The position numbers and the translations under genes were made by a program. The notes below the pieces were generated by a model. That model had not been told where the DNA came from, searched no databases, and saw only the letters and a program-made list of their open reading frames with translations. Shown piece by piece: positions 40,685 to 54,723 of a DNA stretch of 64,000 nucleotides. The DNA is from Rhopalosiphum padi (lineage: Eukaryota; Arthropoda; Insecta; Hemiptera; Aphididae). Location of the stretch: positions 551,178-615,177 of the forward strand of contig NC_083598.1 of assembly GCF_020882245.1 (NCBI RefSeq), given 5' to 3'. The number at the start of each line of letters is the position of its first letter. The stretch's first letter is position 1.

Positions 40685-40736
40685 ATGGGAAAGAAAGGCA
40701 AAAAGACTAGATGGCGGGAGCTGCCCATCACTCTGG
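40685..40736 (+). CDS. First coding exon of an unrecognised gene (17 residues)
   Basis: The frame starts at ATG 40685 with G at -3 and G at +4, and is closed upstream by a TAG five codons earlier. It encodes MGKKGKKTRWRELPITL, a Lys/Arg-rich N terminus. It then splits a codon after its first base at CTG G|GTAAGT, a near-perfect donor. Joining to the exon at 63166 completes that codon (G+CG, Ala) and keeps the frame open, which is the main support for the model. The following intron is about 22.4 kb. I do not recognise the protein. The basic start could suit a nucleic-acid-binding or nuclear or nucleolar protein, but that is a guess. The remaining exons lie past the right edge of the window. 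Confidence 0.7.
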
Positions 40737-41010
40737 GTAAGTGGCGTATACGTACAGCGTATACTTATGTGCACTGTTATTAACGTTAACATTATGGAAG
40801 TTATTACTAGTCGGGCGTATTTATGGTTTATGCAATAATTATAATGTTGCGACCGTGTGTAGATAACACCTCACGCCCCTGGTACGTGTACTTCTGGGTA
40901 CCATCTGGTACGACGATTTATCTCAGTAACGTTTTTCTACGATTGTCTCGGAGATTTATTATATTATGAATGTTATTCATGTGTCTATTGCAAATGTATG
41001 ATGTTTCTTT

Positions 41011-41155
41011 TTTGCTCGGATTTGGATTTTTTGATTTTTCGACCGGGTGAGTAGGTACCTGACCCGGGACGTTGGAGATTGGGACACCCACGCGTTATAG
41101 GATCACGATTGGCGGCCAGGGTACATGCGCCTAACCACAAATCTAAAACCTCGTG
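41011..41155 (-). mobile_element. Candidate tRNA-derived SINE
   Basis: The minus strand carries an A-box-like GTGGTTAGGCGCATG (41138-41124). Thirty-five bases later comes a degenerate B-box-like GGGTGTCCCAATCTC (41089-41075), which is the spacing found in tRNA genes. A CG-rich body (CGTCCCGGGTCAGGTACC) follows, then an A-rich end (GAAAAATCAAAAAATCC, about 41042-41026). The island is sharply GC-richer than the surrounding intron. The 74-codon minus frame at 40985-41209 is an accident of this composition. The B box is poor (GTGTCCCAA in place of GTTCGAATC), so the copy would be old. No target duplication was found. Confidence 0.5.
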
Positions 41156-41724
41156 AAATGTAGGTGATTGATGATGTAAGTTTTTAAAAGCTGAATTATA
41201 TAATTGCATCGTTGTATAACGATTTTCTCACCAATAGATGATAATTTAGTACATTTTATTAAAAAATCAAAATTGTTTCAACTTAATAATAGTTGTAGGT
41301 TTGTATTGTATAATTTTTTAAATCTAAACAAATAGAAATGTATAAAACATTAGTATGTACTATGTATACATCGGAGTCATCTTGTCTTCATTATTAGATT
41401 TTTAAATATCTTGTTTAAGAAATCGCTATTATTTGGACAATAATAATGACTGATTTGTGCTATTAATAAGTGAAATTGCATCAGTGTTTAATATCTTTAT
41501 TTTCAGTAAGATATTATATAAGACAATCACAATGTATTTATTATTATTTATATTTTAAATAGTATTTACAGTTTGTTACATATTAAATAATGTATTTATT
41601 CATCAATACGCAAGTGGCAAGTATCTTTTTAAACATTTATGTAGGTGTTTAAAAAACGCACACCAGGAGTAAAGTGACTCTTAAAGTTAAAACCTTTCAT
41701 TAAATCGGTGTACTGTATAATATA

Positions 41725-41915
41725 CAGTCAACTCGCAATATAACGAAGCACAGTATCTACTACCTATACCAAAAATCTCGATATAACGAACGAAACTGTC
41801 GTACCTTTGACAACATCGTGATATACGAGTATAATGCGAATATCGTTGTAACAAACTATCGATTTAACAAACTTTTTCTCGGTCCCTCGAAATTCGTTAT
41901 ATTTTGAGATGACTA
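41725..41915. mobile_element. pogo/Tigger-type MITE, 191 bp
   Basis: The left end reads CAGTCAACTCGCAATATAAC and continues GAA. The right end, reverse-complemented, reads TAGTCATCTCAAAATATAAC and continues GAA. The two match at all but four of 23 positions. Flanking TA dinucleotides (41723-41724 and 41916-41917) fit the TA target duplication of Tc1/mariner/pogo elements. The interior repeats related text (CTCGATATAACGAACGAAAC at about 41777). There is no coding capacity. The CAGT...CTCGATATAACGAA terminus is typical of pogo/Tigger-derived short elements. Confidence 0.82.
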
Positions 41916-43019
41916 TACTTACATATTGTATATGTACACATATTATGACTATATAGTGGCTATATGACATATATAATAGGTACCTAAATATATAAATAGC
42001 AGTATGTAAGTACTAGGTGTATATTATATTAAAATTAAAGTGATTTTCCTATTTATACATAATTACACCATATAATATCACATACCCGTGATTGGATAAT
42101 GATTTCTGATTAAGACTAAGACTACGTATGTGTATAACGTTTTACCAAATACCTATCCAGGAAATCGGTTTATTTAATTTACTGCTGTCGGCTTGTTATG
42201 ATTGCATGTCCGATCATAATTTGTTCTCTGAATTGCGTAACGTTGCGTCCGCAAACTACGTTTAATTTATTTTCGAGGTGAGCGATATCATCCAGAACGT
42301 TATGATTAGATTACTTTTGTTTATAAAACTGACATATAGAACTGGTATATATATATAATATAGGCACTGTCCCCGGAATGGTCGAGTAACTTGGATAAAT
42401 GTTGAATGTTCTGAGGAGGGCGTAAGTTAGGAAGGGGATAAAGTGGCCAGATGATCGAGTAAATCCTTTTTCACCTATTTTTTAAAAATATTATCATTTT
42501 TGATATCCAATAAAATACCAAATAGGGAAATATTTCAACCTATACTCAGATTACGTATTTTTTATAATTTTATTATATAATTGGCATATTATACCAATTA
42601 TATAATATGTATATGGTAAAACCGTACATTCATGTAGCGCTGAATATATAATAATATAGGTAATAAACCACTTATTTCTTTCTTTATAACGTCGGTCGAC
42701 GGTACAGAGGTAAATCAGGGCGTTTATTGTTTTTATAGGCTAATTTAGTCGCGGCCATTTACACTACGCTTAGATATAAGTTATAATATATTTTTTAAAT
42801 TGAATTGTAAATTATTAAAATTTTAGTATACCATACCTATTGTTGTTATTATATGCACGTTGACGGCTGAGATAAATATGTTATTAATGATGCGCCAAAT
42901 TTATATTTTCAGGAAGTCGGTAGGTAGGTACTAGCCACTACTAGGTAAATAATACAACATACGGCAAACACAGAGATACTAAACATTATACATATTATGA
43001 ATTATATACTATTATACAC

Positions 43020-43229
43020 ATGTATACCGGTCGCGTGCGCATTGGTTTAAATGCAAACTATATTATTTGTAACACGATTGATCGCCAGACCATAAACCGC
43101 GGAGGACGCTATTATATTTTACATAATATACGTTACGAGCATTATAGCAAAGAAAATGTGGTTAACCGACTGTGTATCGGTACACCTGATTTCGTCCATA
43201 TAGGCTATAACGATTACAGATTACAATAA
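43020..43229 (+). other. Intronic GC-richer open stretch, probably not coding
   Basis: A 69-codon frame with fairly balanced residues (ATG-like start at 43020, TAA at 43227-43229). CG dinucleotides are more frequent than in the flanks, for example ACCGGTCGCGTGCGC at about 43025. No acceptor or donor of quality bounds it and I recognise no domain. A conserved intronic regulatory element or a chance frame are both possible. Confidence 0.15.
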
Positions 43230-44410
43230 ACATTAAAATTTGTAATATATAGGTATAGTTATTACTATCGAGTGTATAAGTACAATAATATCATTGCTGA
43301 CGCTGCGATCGTGAACAACGAACATATTACCTTTAATATACATACCTGGAATCTGGCTTTTACCTAATTACGTCATAAATTCGTAATACAAATTGAAAAT
43401 CACGTATTTTTGGATTCAAATTCATTTTATAACGTATATATAATATATACCTATATAGTTAGCGATTATGGTGACCAAGGGTAATTATAAATGACATATT
43501 TTTCTTTCGATGAATATATTAAACGCATTTTCTCCTTTGTCATTTAAAATTATTTTTTCTGTGCGTTTTTTGAATTTATTATTGAATATCCATAGTCAAA
43601 ACTTAAAATTCAAAACACTTAAATATAAATTGTAGTAATCTCATTGTTAAAAATGTTAATGTTAGGATTTTCTGTATATTAAAATAATTTTTCAATGAAA
43701 TCAAAAACGTCTTTTTTTGCGTTTCAAGTGATACTAATTTTTTTACTAAACTAAAATTCGGCATAACATGAGTTTTCATTAAGTTTATCAACTAAACCAC
43801 TATAATAACAATAAACATGCTTATTAACATAGACTAACACTATTAACACACTAAAATTGGCTCGTTTTATGCTTTTGTGAGTAACAAATTGTTTTATTTA
43901 TGTATTATACATATGATAATACAGTAGTTATTATTATAATTATATATTTAATATAATTTATAACGGTAAGTGTTTTTTTCTTGCTTCTACTAAAAACGTA
44001 CCCCAGCGAATTTCCTTTAAACACTAATATCAATAATTATAATAGACTTCGTACGCTCAAATAGTTTCAAGAAATATGGAAGAATAATTATATATTTAAA
44101 CAATTTTCAGTAAATATTATGAATTTAATAATACATACCATAGTGGTTATATTTTATATCAATATAAATGATTTAAACCAAATCAAATCACTTATTTTAT
44201 TTGAAATTACTTCAAATGTCTTAATGAATCTCTAATGAAAACGATTTAACCAACAAAAATATTTTTTAATTATTAATTTAAAAAAAAAAAAACTTAAAAT
44301 TTAAATTTTAAATAAAAGTTCAGTAATGAATGTTATTGACGTTCTAAGTTTTTAGTGAAGTAAACATTTAAAGGCTCATTGAATAATATTTTATTTTATG
44401 CAACTTTCAG

Positions 44411-44503
44411 GGACAAGAATAAGGGATTGCCGCGGTGCTCTGTTAGATCGATTTCATTGTATGCAAGTGCAAGGGTTCACATTGCCGATAATTCTATCAT
44501 TAG
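44411..44503 (+). other. Candidate 93-nt cassette exon
   Basis: A sharply GC-richer patch begins right after a good acceptor (TTTTATGCAACTTTCAG|GG). Continuing the main gene's frame (phase 1) it stays open for 31 codons (GTRIRDCRGALLDRFHCMQ onward). It can leave at TTAG|GTTAAA with the same phase, so inclusion would add 31 residues without changing the frame. A TAA follows immediately inside the would-be intron. The donor is weak. The patch may instead be a cryptic or poison exon if the next site (AAAG|GTCAAA) is used, or a small repeat scrap. Confidence 0.35.
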
Positions 44504-46834
44504 GTTAAAGGTCAAAGAAGCCATTTGAATAAAATTAATTTTTTTTTCGTTTTTTAAATATTGTTGATAAATTGCGAATAATATCTGGTCGCAGTGTTGA
44601 TTATTGTACAGGATTGTGTATACATATACATTTTTTGAATAAATATGGTTATGCTTATGAAAAGCTATACCATTGGAATTAATAGTAATAATTAGTTATT
44701 AATTTATAATATAATTTAAAATAATACAATTTATATAATAAGATCCTTTATAATGATTAATTTAATTTATAATGATGCTATAGAAAGTAGATATGTTTTT
44801 TTAAATATATTAATAGATTCGTTATGGATAGGTACTTATATAAATAATGCACAACATTTCGTTTAATTGGTCGTCGGATATTCGATTGAAGTGTGGCCAG
44901 TGTGGGAATCATAATGATATTTCATTATGAATAAATAAAAAAAAATTGTTTATCGTTAATTGGACCGTGGCATAATATCGTTAAGTAATTATATTGTTTT
45001 GCGTTCGATATATATTATAGTACAGGTATATATTACACTTAAAGGCATATAGCTAGTGTGTTCTCGAAATAGTTACATGCCGTTATAGGTTAGATGTGTT
45101 CTTATTTCTCAATACGTAGTCTTAATTGTCTGAAACCTAAATATTAAAAAATGCAAACACTTCATAATAATTTATGGTAATTCTCGTGAATATAGTTTTG
45201 TATTTTTTCTCCAGTTTTTATAGTTTTGAATAATATGTGTAAATGATAATTATGTAATATATATTCTGTTCAAACTATCATTGAATTTGTGTGGTATACG
45301 TACATACAATTAAATATTGACGATTAAAAATTTAAGTTGAAAAATAATATGTATAAATACTGGTATAACTCAGAATTGCTACCTATTTAGTGTCACAAAT
45401 AAGCAGTTTTGTAACATTAATTTTAATTAAGGTTAAGTGCAGGTACCTATATACCACATACTATGCATTTTTAAAACGGATATAAAAGCATATTGAGTAT
45501 TGACTATGTGACATGCTTCGATTTATTCACATTAATTAAGGAAAAAATAATTTTTAAAAATGTTTCCACTTAATAACTTTCTTATATTCATTACAAATAT
45601 TTATTTTGTTAATTAAAGTAATGTTTTTGTTGAAAAAAATTATAATTATTTCAAAAACATGTAAAAATATCGTGGAATAACAATTTTTATTTTATTTTAT
45701 TATATTGTATAGTTGAAAATAATGAATATTCGTTGGAAATTGAAATATTTAACTGTCCTCATTGTTTATTAATATTGTCAAACAACATAATTAAATATGT
45801 TATAAATTGTAAATTGTGAATATGACATGTGCATTGTTATACAATATGTCCTATAATTCAAATATAATTAAAGTATTATAAATTATTACTATATAAACTT
45901 GTAACGAGTTTATATTATTATTGATGACTATAAAAACATAAAATATTAATTAAAAATTGTATTTATATAATTATAATTTATAGGTTATAATTACATAAAA
46001 TTATAAAAAAAATAAATATGAATTATTGAAATACGCTTTTCAATAAAAAAAACAGGTTTTAGCATAGTTAAAATGTATATTTTCTTTTCTTAAAAAAATT
46101 GTCATTTAACTCTAACCTTTAAATTTTACGTGTTAATGATAAAATAAAAAAACTGAAATATTCTAAGTGTTATATTATAATATTGATACTATAGTATCTA
46201 TAGTCTTATACTTAGCCAAAATTCTATTCAACCACGTAATTTGACAACACTACTTTTATTGGTAGTTAAGCGTACCTGCGTACCTAACATAATATAATAT
46301 TATTATTCTAGAAACAGCTTTATTCCCTATATTATATTGGTATTACAGTCTGAAAAAATATACAAACACCGATTTTGTGAAAATAATTTCGTTTTGAGGA
46401 TCACGCCGCGTGTAGCTGATAAGTGACTACAATGATGTGTTTTATTTGACAAATTGATCCACGTTGTTCACTACACCATTTATTTTATTCGTGTACTATA
46501 TAACTTATTAAGTGGATTTTTTTTTATAAAACATAAGTTTTATTTTATCTCGCGTTAGTATTATGTTATGGATATTATATTAAATTATGTTGAACTTAAG
46601 AAGGGGAAGTTGTTCATGGCCCGTGTAAAATAAAAGTAAATGCTTAATCGTCTAAATCAATATAAGTTATAATAACTGGTCTTATCAGTTAAGAAACACG
46701 ACTGCATACGCAATGACTTGAAACAAGTTGACAGGAAAATTCAGATAATTTATCATCGTAATCGATATTTATTCCCATAGTTATATTCACGGCATTATAT
46801 TTTGGTAATCTTAAAGAAAAAAATATATAATTTA

Positions 46835-46850
46835 TAGGTTAGGTTAGGTA
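46835..46850 (+). repeat. Short TTAGG telomere-like motif
   Basis: TAGGTTAGGTTAGGTA contains about three TTAGG units. Confidence 0.5.
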
Positions 46851-47550
46851 CAGTTTATGTATGTAAATTTTGATTCCCTTTAAACCACCGTACACAGCCA
46901 TAACAGTCATATAGACAGTGGACGTACATTTTGCATATTATTATTCTTATAAACATTAAATTAATTTAATTATTTACATATTAATAGTAGTAAAATACTT
47001 ATACGCCTTAATCTGATTCGTGGCCACGTGTTTTCGTCAAATAAACGATATCTTGGTATTTATTTCACTTTATTTAAATAAACATATTATTCTACAATGT
47101 AATTATTAGAGTAAAACGTAGGTACTGTAGACAAAAATTAAATCCTGTAACTATAATATATTTTTACATAACTGTATTTCATAATTTATACAGGATAATT
47201 CTTTTAACAGTTAACACATATTATGCTAACATATAAAAAAATATTCTACTTCAAAATATAAAATTAAATATGAATGTTGTCGTTCAAAAAGTAATAAAAC
47301 TTAAAAAATGATAAAAAATAAAAAATATTTTGCTTCTAAAATATTGCATTTTTATGACTTAAAATTATGTAATTTTTTTTCAAAAACATAAATACTTTTT
47401 GAAATAGTTAGTGCTTTTTGTTAAAGCGGCCACTCAGTATAATTATAAATTTTAACTTATCGCATAATATAGGTAATTAAATTTTAATTTGTTTGTAATA
47501 AAATATGTAACGTTTGCGTTTATTATAATAAATCATTTTTTTACCAGATA

Positions 47551-47568
47551 TTTTTTTTTTTTTTTTTT
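47551..47568. repeat. Poly-T run (18)
   Basis: Eighteen consecutive T. It could be a retroposon tail on the minus strand, but no body is recognisable next to it. Confidence 0.8.
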
Positions 47569-50500
47569 AAATGTAATGTTAACCTATTATGATTTTGTCA
47601 CTTAATATCACTGTCGGTCACTGATCTCTCTTCTTTTTCCCTCATTGTTCACGCGTTCATAGACTAATTCACTAACGGCATAGTTAAATATATTTTATAG
47701 CTTCCGCATGTCAAACAGTACTGTTATCTTGTTTTTTAAAACCGGGGAAATGATTTTTACGTATTCAATCAATTACTATTATCTCCCCTGCACATAAACT
47801 TAAATATTATACCTAATTATATAATATGATCGCTATTCACTTTCTCACTATAACTTAATTGGCTTTTTTACGCTTGTTAGATACAATCGACATCATTATT
47901 CAATATGATATTATCAATCTGAGATTGAAATATTATATAATTTATTTTAGCAATATTTACCTTTTAGTAAATTACTATACAATTAATATTTATTTTTCAA
48001 ATGCCTCGGAGCTTTATTATTTAAACGACCTAAAGGTTTTTATATATATTTTGCATACTATAGATATAAACTATATTATATACCTTACACGTTTTTGGAG
48101 TCACTTCCAAACTTAATCATATATGGTTTCAAATAATTAATATGAAAATATTATTTTAAAATTACCCGAATAATTAGATATATTTTTAACTACAAATATA
48201 TTGCTAGAAATAGCTAGAAGTATATTTTTATATTAAATTCTAAGAAATATTGACTAAAAACGCTAAGATTAGATTATAATTTTATTTGTGATTTATTTAT
48301 TACAAAAAAATTTAAATTAAAATGGAAATTTTGTTATTTTTATATATTTACCTTTAATATACCAATAAAAATTAACAATGTGCGTTGAAATATTTTTATA
48401 TACTTATTTGCATGCAGTATAATTGATTTTAGAAAACATTTACTGACATAAAAACACAATAGAAAATAAAAATTAAACACATTATCGTGAAACAAAAAAA
48501 AATATTGTATGTATATACCTACTATATTAGTATTTACTGTTTAATATGTATAGGTACATTATTTATTTAAAATCATGTAATATCAGATTAGATAATATAT
48601 TAAATTTTAAAAGCATATTATATGGATAATATGGATACTTAAATATTTTTGGGAATATTACTATGTATTCAATTAGTTAATAAATATTTCGCACTCGTAT
48701 TGGTTAGGTATTAGATTTACACTGTAGTCAGCTGAGTTTTTGAATAATTATTTAAATTATATTTAATAAAAATAATAAAATACATTTAATTAAAAATGTT
48801 ATATATAATAACGAAAATTCAATCGGAGAAGTGAAAAAGCATGCAATAGATTACAGGTTGTATATGTGTTCATGATTTTTATTTTCTAAGAACTTTTATC
48901 TGGAAATTTAAAATTTACAAAATTATTTTATTTCAAAGTCAAAAACTCTTTCATTCGAATTTTTGATAAGTAACTGACATAATATTTCTAGAAAAATCTA
49001 AAAACTGTACGGTAAAATAATTTTGAATAAATACCGTGTCTTGTAGTTGAATTGTTTTACATTAAGAACGCTTTTTATTCTTTCTTAAACTACGAGTGTG
49101 CAATTATTTAACTAGCAGACATATAGAAATTTTTCGAAATTAAATAGACAATTTATTATTGGATTAAAATTTGTAATTTTTCTATTTATTATATTTATTT
49201 TACTAAAAAAAAATAACTTGAGATATTTCATTAGATTTATTAAGTCTTACCTCATAATAAAAATGACACTATACATAATATTAAATTAATTTTTATTGGT
49301 GGCCATGTGCAATGTTATAGACTTATAACTTATAAAAAAAACTCATTTAAATTTGTTTGCAAACTGCAGAAATAATTTATTTTTGATGGATTAAATTTGA
49401 AATCATCATAGATATTTTCTTACATACCTAACAATTGTATACCAACAATAATTTTGCTATTGTTGATTTGGTTTCCATTTAGCCGATTTAGTTTGCGTTT
49501 GAAAAAGGTATTTTTCTATATTGAACTGTATTGATTTCCGTTTAACTTCGTAACTAACTACTGGCAAATTCAGTTCCTGTTTTTGCAATATGATGGTAAG
49601 ACAGTTAAGTATGCACATTTACTTTGCAATTTTTACAGTCTTGGGATTGTCAACTTATAAGTAAAGTAGGCATAGTTAAGAATGTGTATTAGCTATTACT
49701 GAGCGTTGAAACAGAAGTCAACTGGACATTATTTACATACGAATATGAATTATTATTTATAAAAATAATTTTAATAATAATAATTAGGTAATAATTAAAA
49801 ATTTAAGATTTTTACGATTATAATAATTTGAAGCAAACTCTCTTCAAATATAATTTTAATTATACAAGTTAAGTTACATAGGTTATCAACTCACTTTAAT
49901 TAAATATATTTGTTAGATAAGAACCGATTCGGTACAAGTCAAAAATTCTATTATTTTATAACCTCAAAATCCTACTGTCCCCGGACCACATGCAGTTATT
50001 GATCTTTAGATTTTGTGGCTCATGGATAGATATATTTTATAAATAATAAAAATAAAATGTTTCTAATCTTTGATAATTGTTTATCTTATATAAAATATAT
50101 TATTATTTATTTTATATAGGTCAAATAATTTTTTTAATAATTTAAATCTTTAACACAATATAATATAGGTAATATTTATGTATTGAACATTTATTTTCAA
50201 TTTATATGCTTTGTACTTATTAATATTGTGATTATTGATGATTCAATAAATAGGTAATAAATATATACTATTATTATTATTCTTAATGATTAGAAAAATA
50301 TGTGTTGCATTTGGGTTATGATGGCCATGTGGTGGTTTCAATGCGTAATGCTATACAAATTAAAGTTGATAAAATTAATTAGTGACTGCGATTGTCGTTA
50401 ATTTATTTCACTTAGTTATATCGTCACTGCATATTTAATAAACTTCCTTGGCGTGATTTTATAGTTACGTAGGTAGAACATTTTTTTAAATTAAATTATA

Positions 50501-52191
50501 AAACAAATATTATCAAGAAAATAACAATATATTATTACTATTATATAATTTTCAAAATTATTTTATTTAAACCTTTATAATGTACATGTAATTTTGTTTT
50601 AAACTGCAACTAAAATATAGTAATACAAAACTATTCTTTTACGTAGTTGAAGTAAAATATTGAGATATTTTGAATATACCATATATATTAATATCGTATT
50701 TAAAATACCTTATTTTATACCTAAACTCTTATTTTATTATATCATATGATAACATAACCTAGTATAAAGATTATATTGTGATTTAAAAAAAAAAATATAT
50801 ATATAGCTATTTAAAACTTAATATATTTTTTCTCTGATCGAACAAAAATAATTAAAGTTATAAATGTATGTTTTATGAAAAAAAAATCAAGTTTTTCACT
50901 TAATGTAACATTTTAAGCACATGGATAATAATTTTATAAAAGTTCAAGGTGAGACATGGCCTTTATAGCCCTTGTTTTTGAACCCCTACTGAAAGTTGTT
51001 TGTTATAAATCCATTTCATATTGTTTATAGATTATAAGAAAATCTTCAATAATATATTTCAATATGTATTACATAATACAATAAATACTAATTGTAAAAA
51101 AAAAATAACTAAGTACTTTTAAAATGCAACTAATGATGTGAAATGTCTTAACGACAACAATCAAAACAATACTCTACTAAAGACATTGATTGATGTATCT
51201 GTGAAACAAAACTTACGATAAAACATAGGAATATAAACTACTGACCCTAACCTGAGTACTAGAATGTATATAAGTATTAGAAGTGTATTATTGACCTATT
51301 TTTCTTTTCTTTTTTTTAACTCGATTAAGAATAAAATTTGAGTAACATTTTAGTATTGCATATAATACAAATATAATGTGTATGGTTTGTGTATTATATA
51401 CATTTAAGTAAAGCAACGAGTAAAATATTTCGATTAAGAATATTTATTATTTACTAATTTTTATGAATTATCTTTTTTTTGTAATATAGTATACTATAGT
51501 AGTATACTTGTTACCTTAAAAAAAAAAATAAAAATTAATACATTTTCATAATCATAAATAAATATATAATATTTTCAGTTTACATAATTCTTATGTTTTA
51601 AGAGTAGTCATAGGTACTTGTAAATTATTTTGTGAAAAAATAAGCTTCCAAATGACAAAAATATATTATTTTCTTTATTGTTTATAAATTTGTTTATTTT
51701 ATAGCTATTCTTCCACATATGGGACTGAGACCAATAATTAAGATTTTTTTTTTCCTAATTTCATTAAAATGTTCTATATTACAGTAAAAATTTGGCTTAC
51801 TCTTAATATTTGCATGTTAAAATGCAAAATAAAATAATTATGTATAATACATGATGTTGGTGCCAATAATATATAATTTCATTCAATGTTTCGTCACTAT
51901 TAAGTATAAATTATACTGATACAAAACTTCTTCGCTTCTTAATATATGATCTGATTTAGATCCAAGTGTGTTAAAAACAGATTGTAGTATAATAATATTT
52001 GAAATAACGCCAAGTGCAAAAACACTTATTATCTACATATTTTCAATAAATTTATTTTTTACAAAGGGAAATTAGAAATATTAAGTATAAATTCTTTATT
52101 TTCACAAAATATACTTTAATTTTAAACAAATTAAAAAACAATTAGAAATTATATTTTAGGAACTACTTACTTGTTTTTAAATGTAAATACT

Positions 52192-52210
52192 TATATATAT
52201 ATATATATAT
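52192..52210. repeat. (TA)n microsatellite
   Basis: Uninterrupted TA run of 19 bases. Confidence 0.9.
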
Positions 52211-54723
52211 GATACAATATTATAGATTTCTAAAACACGTGTTATGTTTTGTCCATATACAGAACATATACTGTACGTTTATGTACAATGCTCATATTGA
52301 TATAATCTCACTTTTTACTAAGATAAAATTGAAGTGCTATTCAAAGGATTATCGGTGATGTGTGATATAATAATGTAGTATTTTAAATACATTTTTAAGT
52401 CAAGATTTACACAATTATTAATCCGTTTCTGGTGCTTAAAATAATTTAATATAATGTATGCGAGACATGATAGTATTAATAATTAAATGATTTGAATTTT
52501 GATAAATAATAATAGATTGAATAAAAATGTACTTTATTGTATGGTGTATTGATCCAACGGGAATCACATGGTATTAAAATAATATCAATGCATAAAATAA
52601 TAACTGTGAAGAGAACTGAAGGATATACGTTACACATTAGGTTGCAAATTTACGTCACATTTGGCTCGATTGGATCCACGTGATATTAACAATTTTCCAG
52701 TTATATACATAATAAATTATTGGTTTTATTTAAAAAATAGATTATTAATATTTTATAATTTATACGTCAAGATATTTAAAGTTGTTTCTTTCTACTCCAA
52801 TATTTAGTGCACCCCTAGTCCCCTACTATAGTTATAATTATAAACACCATGTATATTTCATTACAATGCTTTCATATATATTATGTTTAATTGCCTTAAT
52901 ATTTTAATTTTTGTAGTAAAATAAAATTACCTATAATTAAATTTTAATAAAAAAGGTATTTTAACCTTAAGTTATTAATGAATGAATGTCAATAATTATA
53001 TTGTGCTAGGACAAATAATAATTTCAAGAAGTATTAAACAGCTAGGTATAAGTGTATATTATAGTTTTACATAAAGTAGTGAAATAAAAATTATTTAAAA
53101 TTAATCCATGAATCAACAGTGGTAAAATATAAAAATAGGACAAACCATTTCTTTTACATGTATACAAATTGTTTTACCATTGAGTAATAAAAAAAATGTA
53201 TAAAATGTTATAAATTTATCCTATATACTATATAGTATATGCTATATTTTTAATTATAGAATAATAAAACATTGAAATATAAGAAAATAAATAGGTCAAT
53301 TGAAAAATTATTGAATAATTAAATTAAAACTGTATGATCTATACAAATCAATAATTACTGGGATTAAATGTCATTAAATTGGAAAGAAAATTCCTACATA
53401 TTAAATTTTTTAAGAAGTATTGACTAAGAAAAAAAGATTAAAAATAAAAATCTTAAGATTGATCAATTTGCTTTTTCAAAGTTATATTCATAAAGGACTA
53501 AAGATTCTTGCTTTTTAATGAAAAATTTTAGTTATTGTCGAATATAGATTGGTAAAATGTGGACATGTGGTTACGTTCTATCTGTTTTAGATCACGGTTG
53601 TCGACCACACACGATCACTTACTACCTTACTACGCACCTATAAATACGCACGTACTTATGTGAATATAAAATTGCATGTATTGGAATTTAATTAATAGTC
53701 GGTTGCGAATCCCTTAGGCCTATAAATTAGTATACTACACTTTATTATTCTGATGTCAAATCATAAAAAAAATTACAAAACACTAATTATTATAAGTTAA
53801 TCTATATTTTCAATTTTTTTCACCCACTATACAATTTAAAAGCAACATTACGTTTTCTTAGTTTTCTTACTAAATTTTTCAATATTTTTAATTAAAAAAA
53901 AAATTATAACTAATAAGTTTGTTAAATATACATAAGTAACTCTCATCACTCGATTTGATTCCTGATGTTTCACTAAATAGATAATTTAAGTTTTAATATC
54001 TATCTAGAGGTTACATAATACACAAACCCCTCATTGGTTGTGCCATTGACTAGGTAGATACTTAAAATTTTAATTTAAAATGCTTCACAAGTTCATTCTG
54101 TCTGTTGTATTTTATGAGCCTAAATGAAATATAACTGATGATAATAAGATAAATTATTATAGTCAAGGTTATACTGCGTCATTAAATCGATAAAATATGT
54201 TCAAATGTATATTACTAAGACAGTATTACGTCGAAATACAAACACGTGATAAATAATATTATATAATATGTTCAATTGCTGAGGGTTATAGAGGAGGGAA
54301 TTTTAAATCAATTTTAAAGAAAAGAGCAAAAAGAGATTTATTTATTTTTTCATCGCTGTAAATTGTTTAATGTGTGGTATAGACACGGGATGTCTAAGTG
54401 AACGATAATATAGACGAAATTTTGGTGTCAAATCACTGTAAACATTTTTGCGCCAACTATGACGATACTTTTCTCTTTTATCTAGTCCTATAAAATCCTA
54501 CATAGTAAAATTGTCTACCGTTGTTGGCTAAAAGAATCTAATATTATTACAAATCTAGTATAGGTACCTATGGATTACGATTTGCGTGGTGTATATTTAG
54601 GATACATATTAATAGACAATAATTATAATAAGGAGTTAACAATATTGCGCAATAGTCTGCAATCTAGTTCATATTTATAAATGTTACCCGATGAATTGCC
54701 GTAATATTATTGATTGATTAATT

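Noticed and set aside
40340..40792. 150-codon minus-strand open frame over the GC-rich leader
   Set aside because: Several frames on both strands are open here because of high GC. The plus-strand splice donor and in-phase downstream exon explain the locus better, and the frame shows no domain.
40985..41209. 74-codon minus frame that looks protein-like
   Set aside because: Better explained by the SINE-like segment with A/B-box-like motifs in the same interval.
41764..41970. 68-codon minus frame
   Set aside because: Mostly pogo-type MITE sequence and flank.
42365..42470. GC-richer scrap with ACTGTCCCCGGA, also near 49975
   Set aside because: The shared word is only 12 bases; no terminal repeats or target duplication support a transposon call.
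47859..48116. 85-codon plus frame
   Set aside because: I/Y/N/L-rich, with no splice context or domain; expected by chance in AT-rich DNA.
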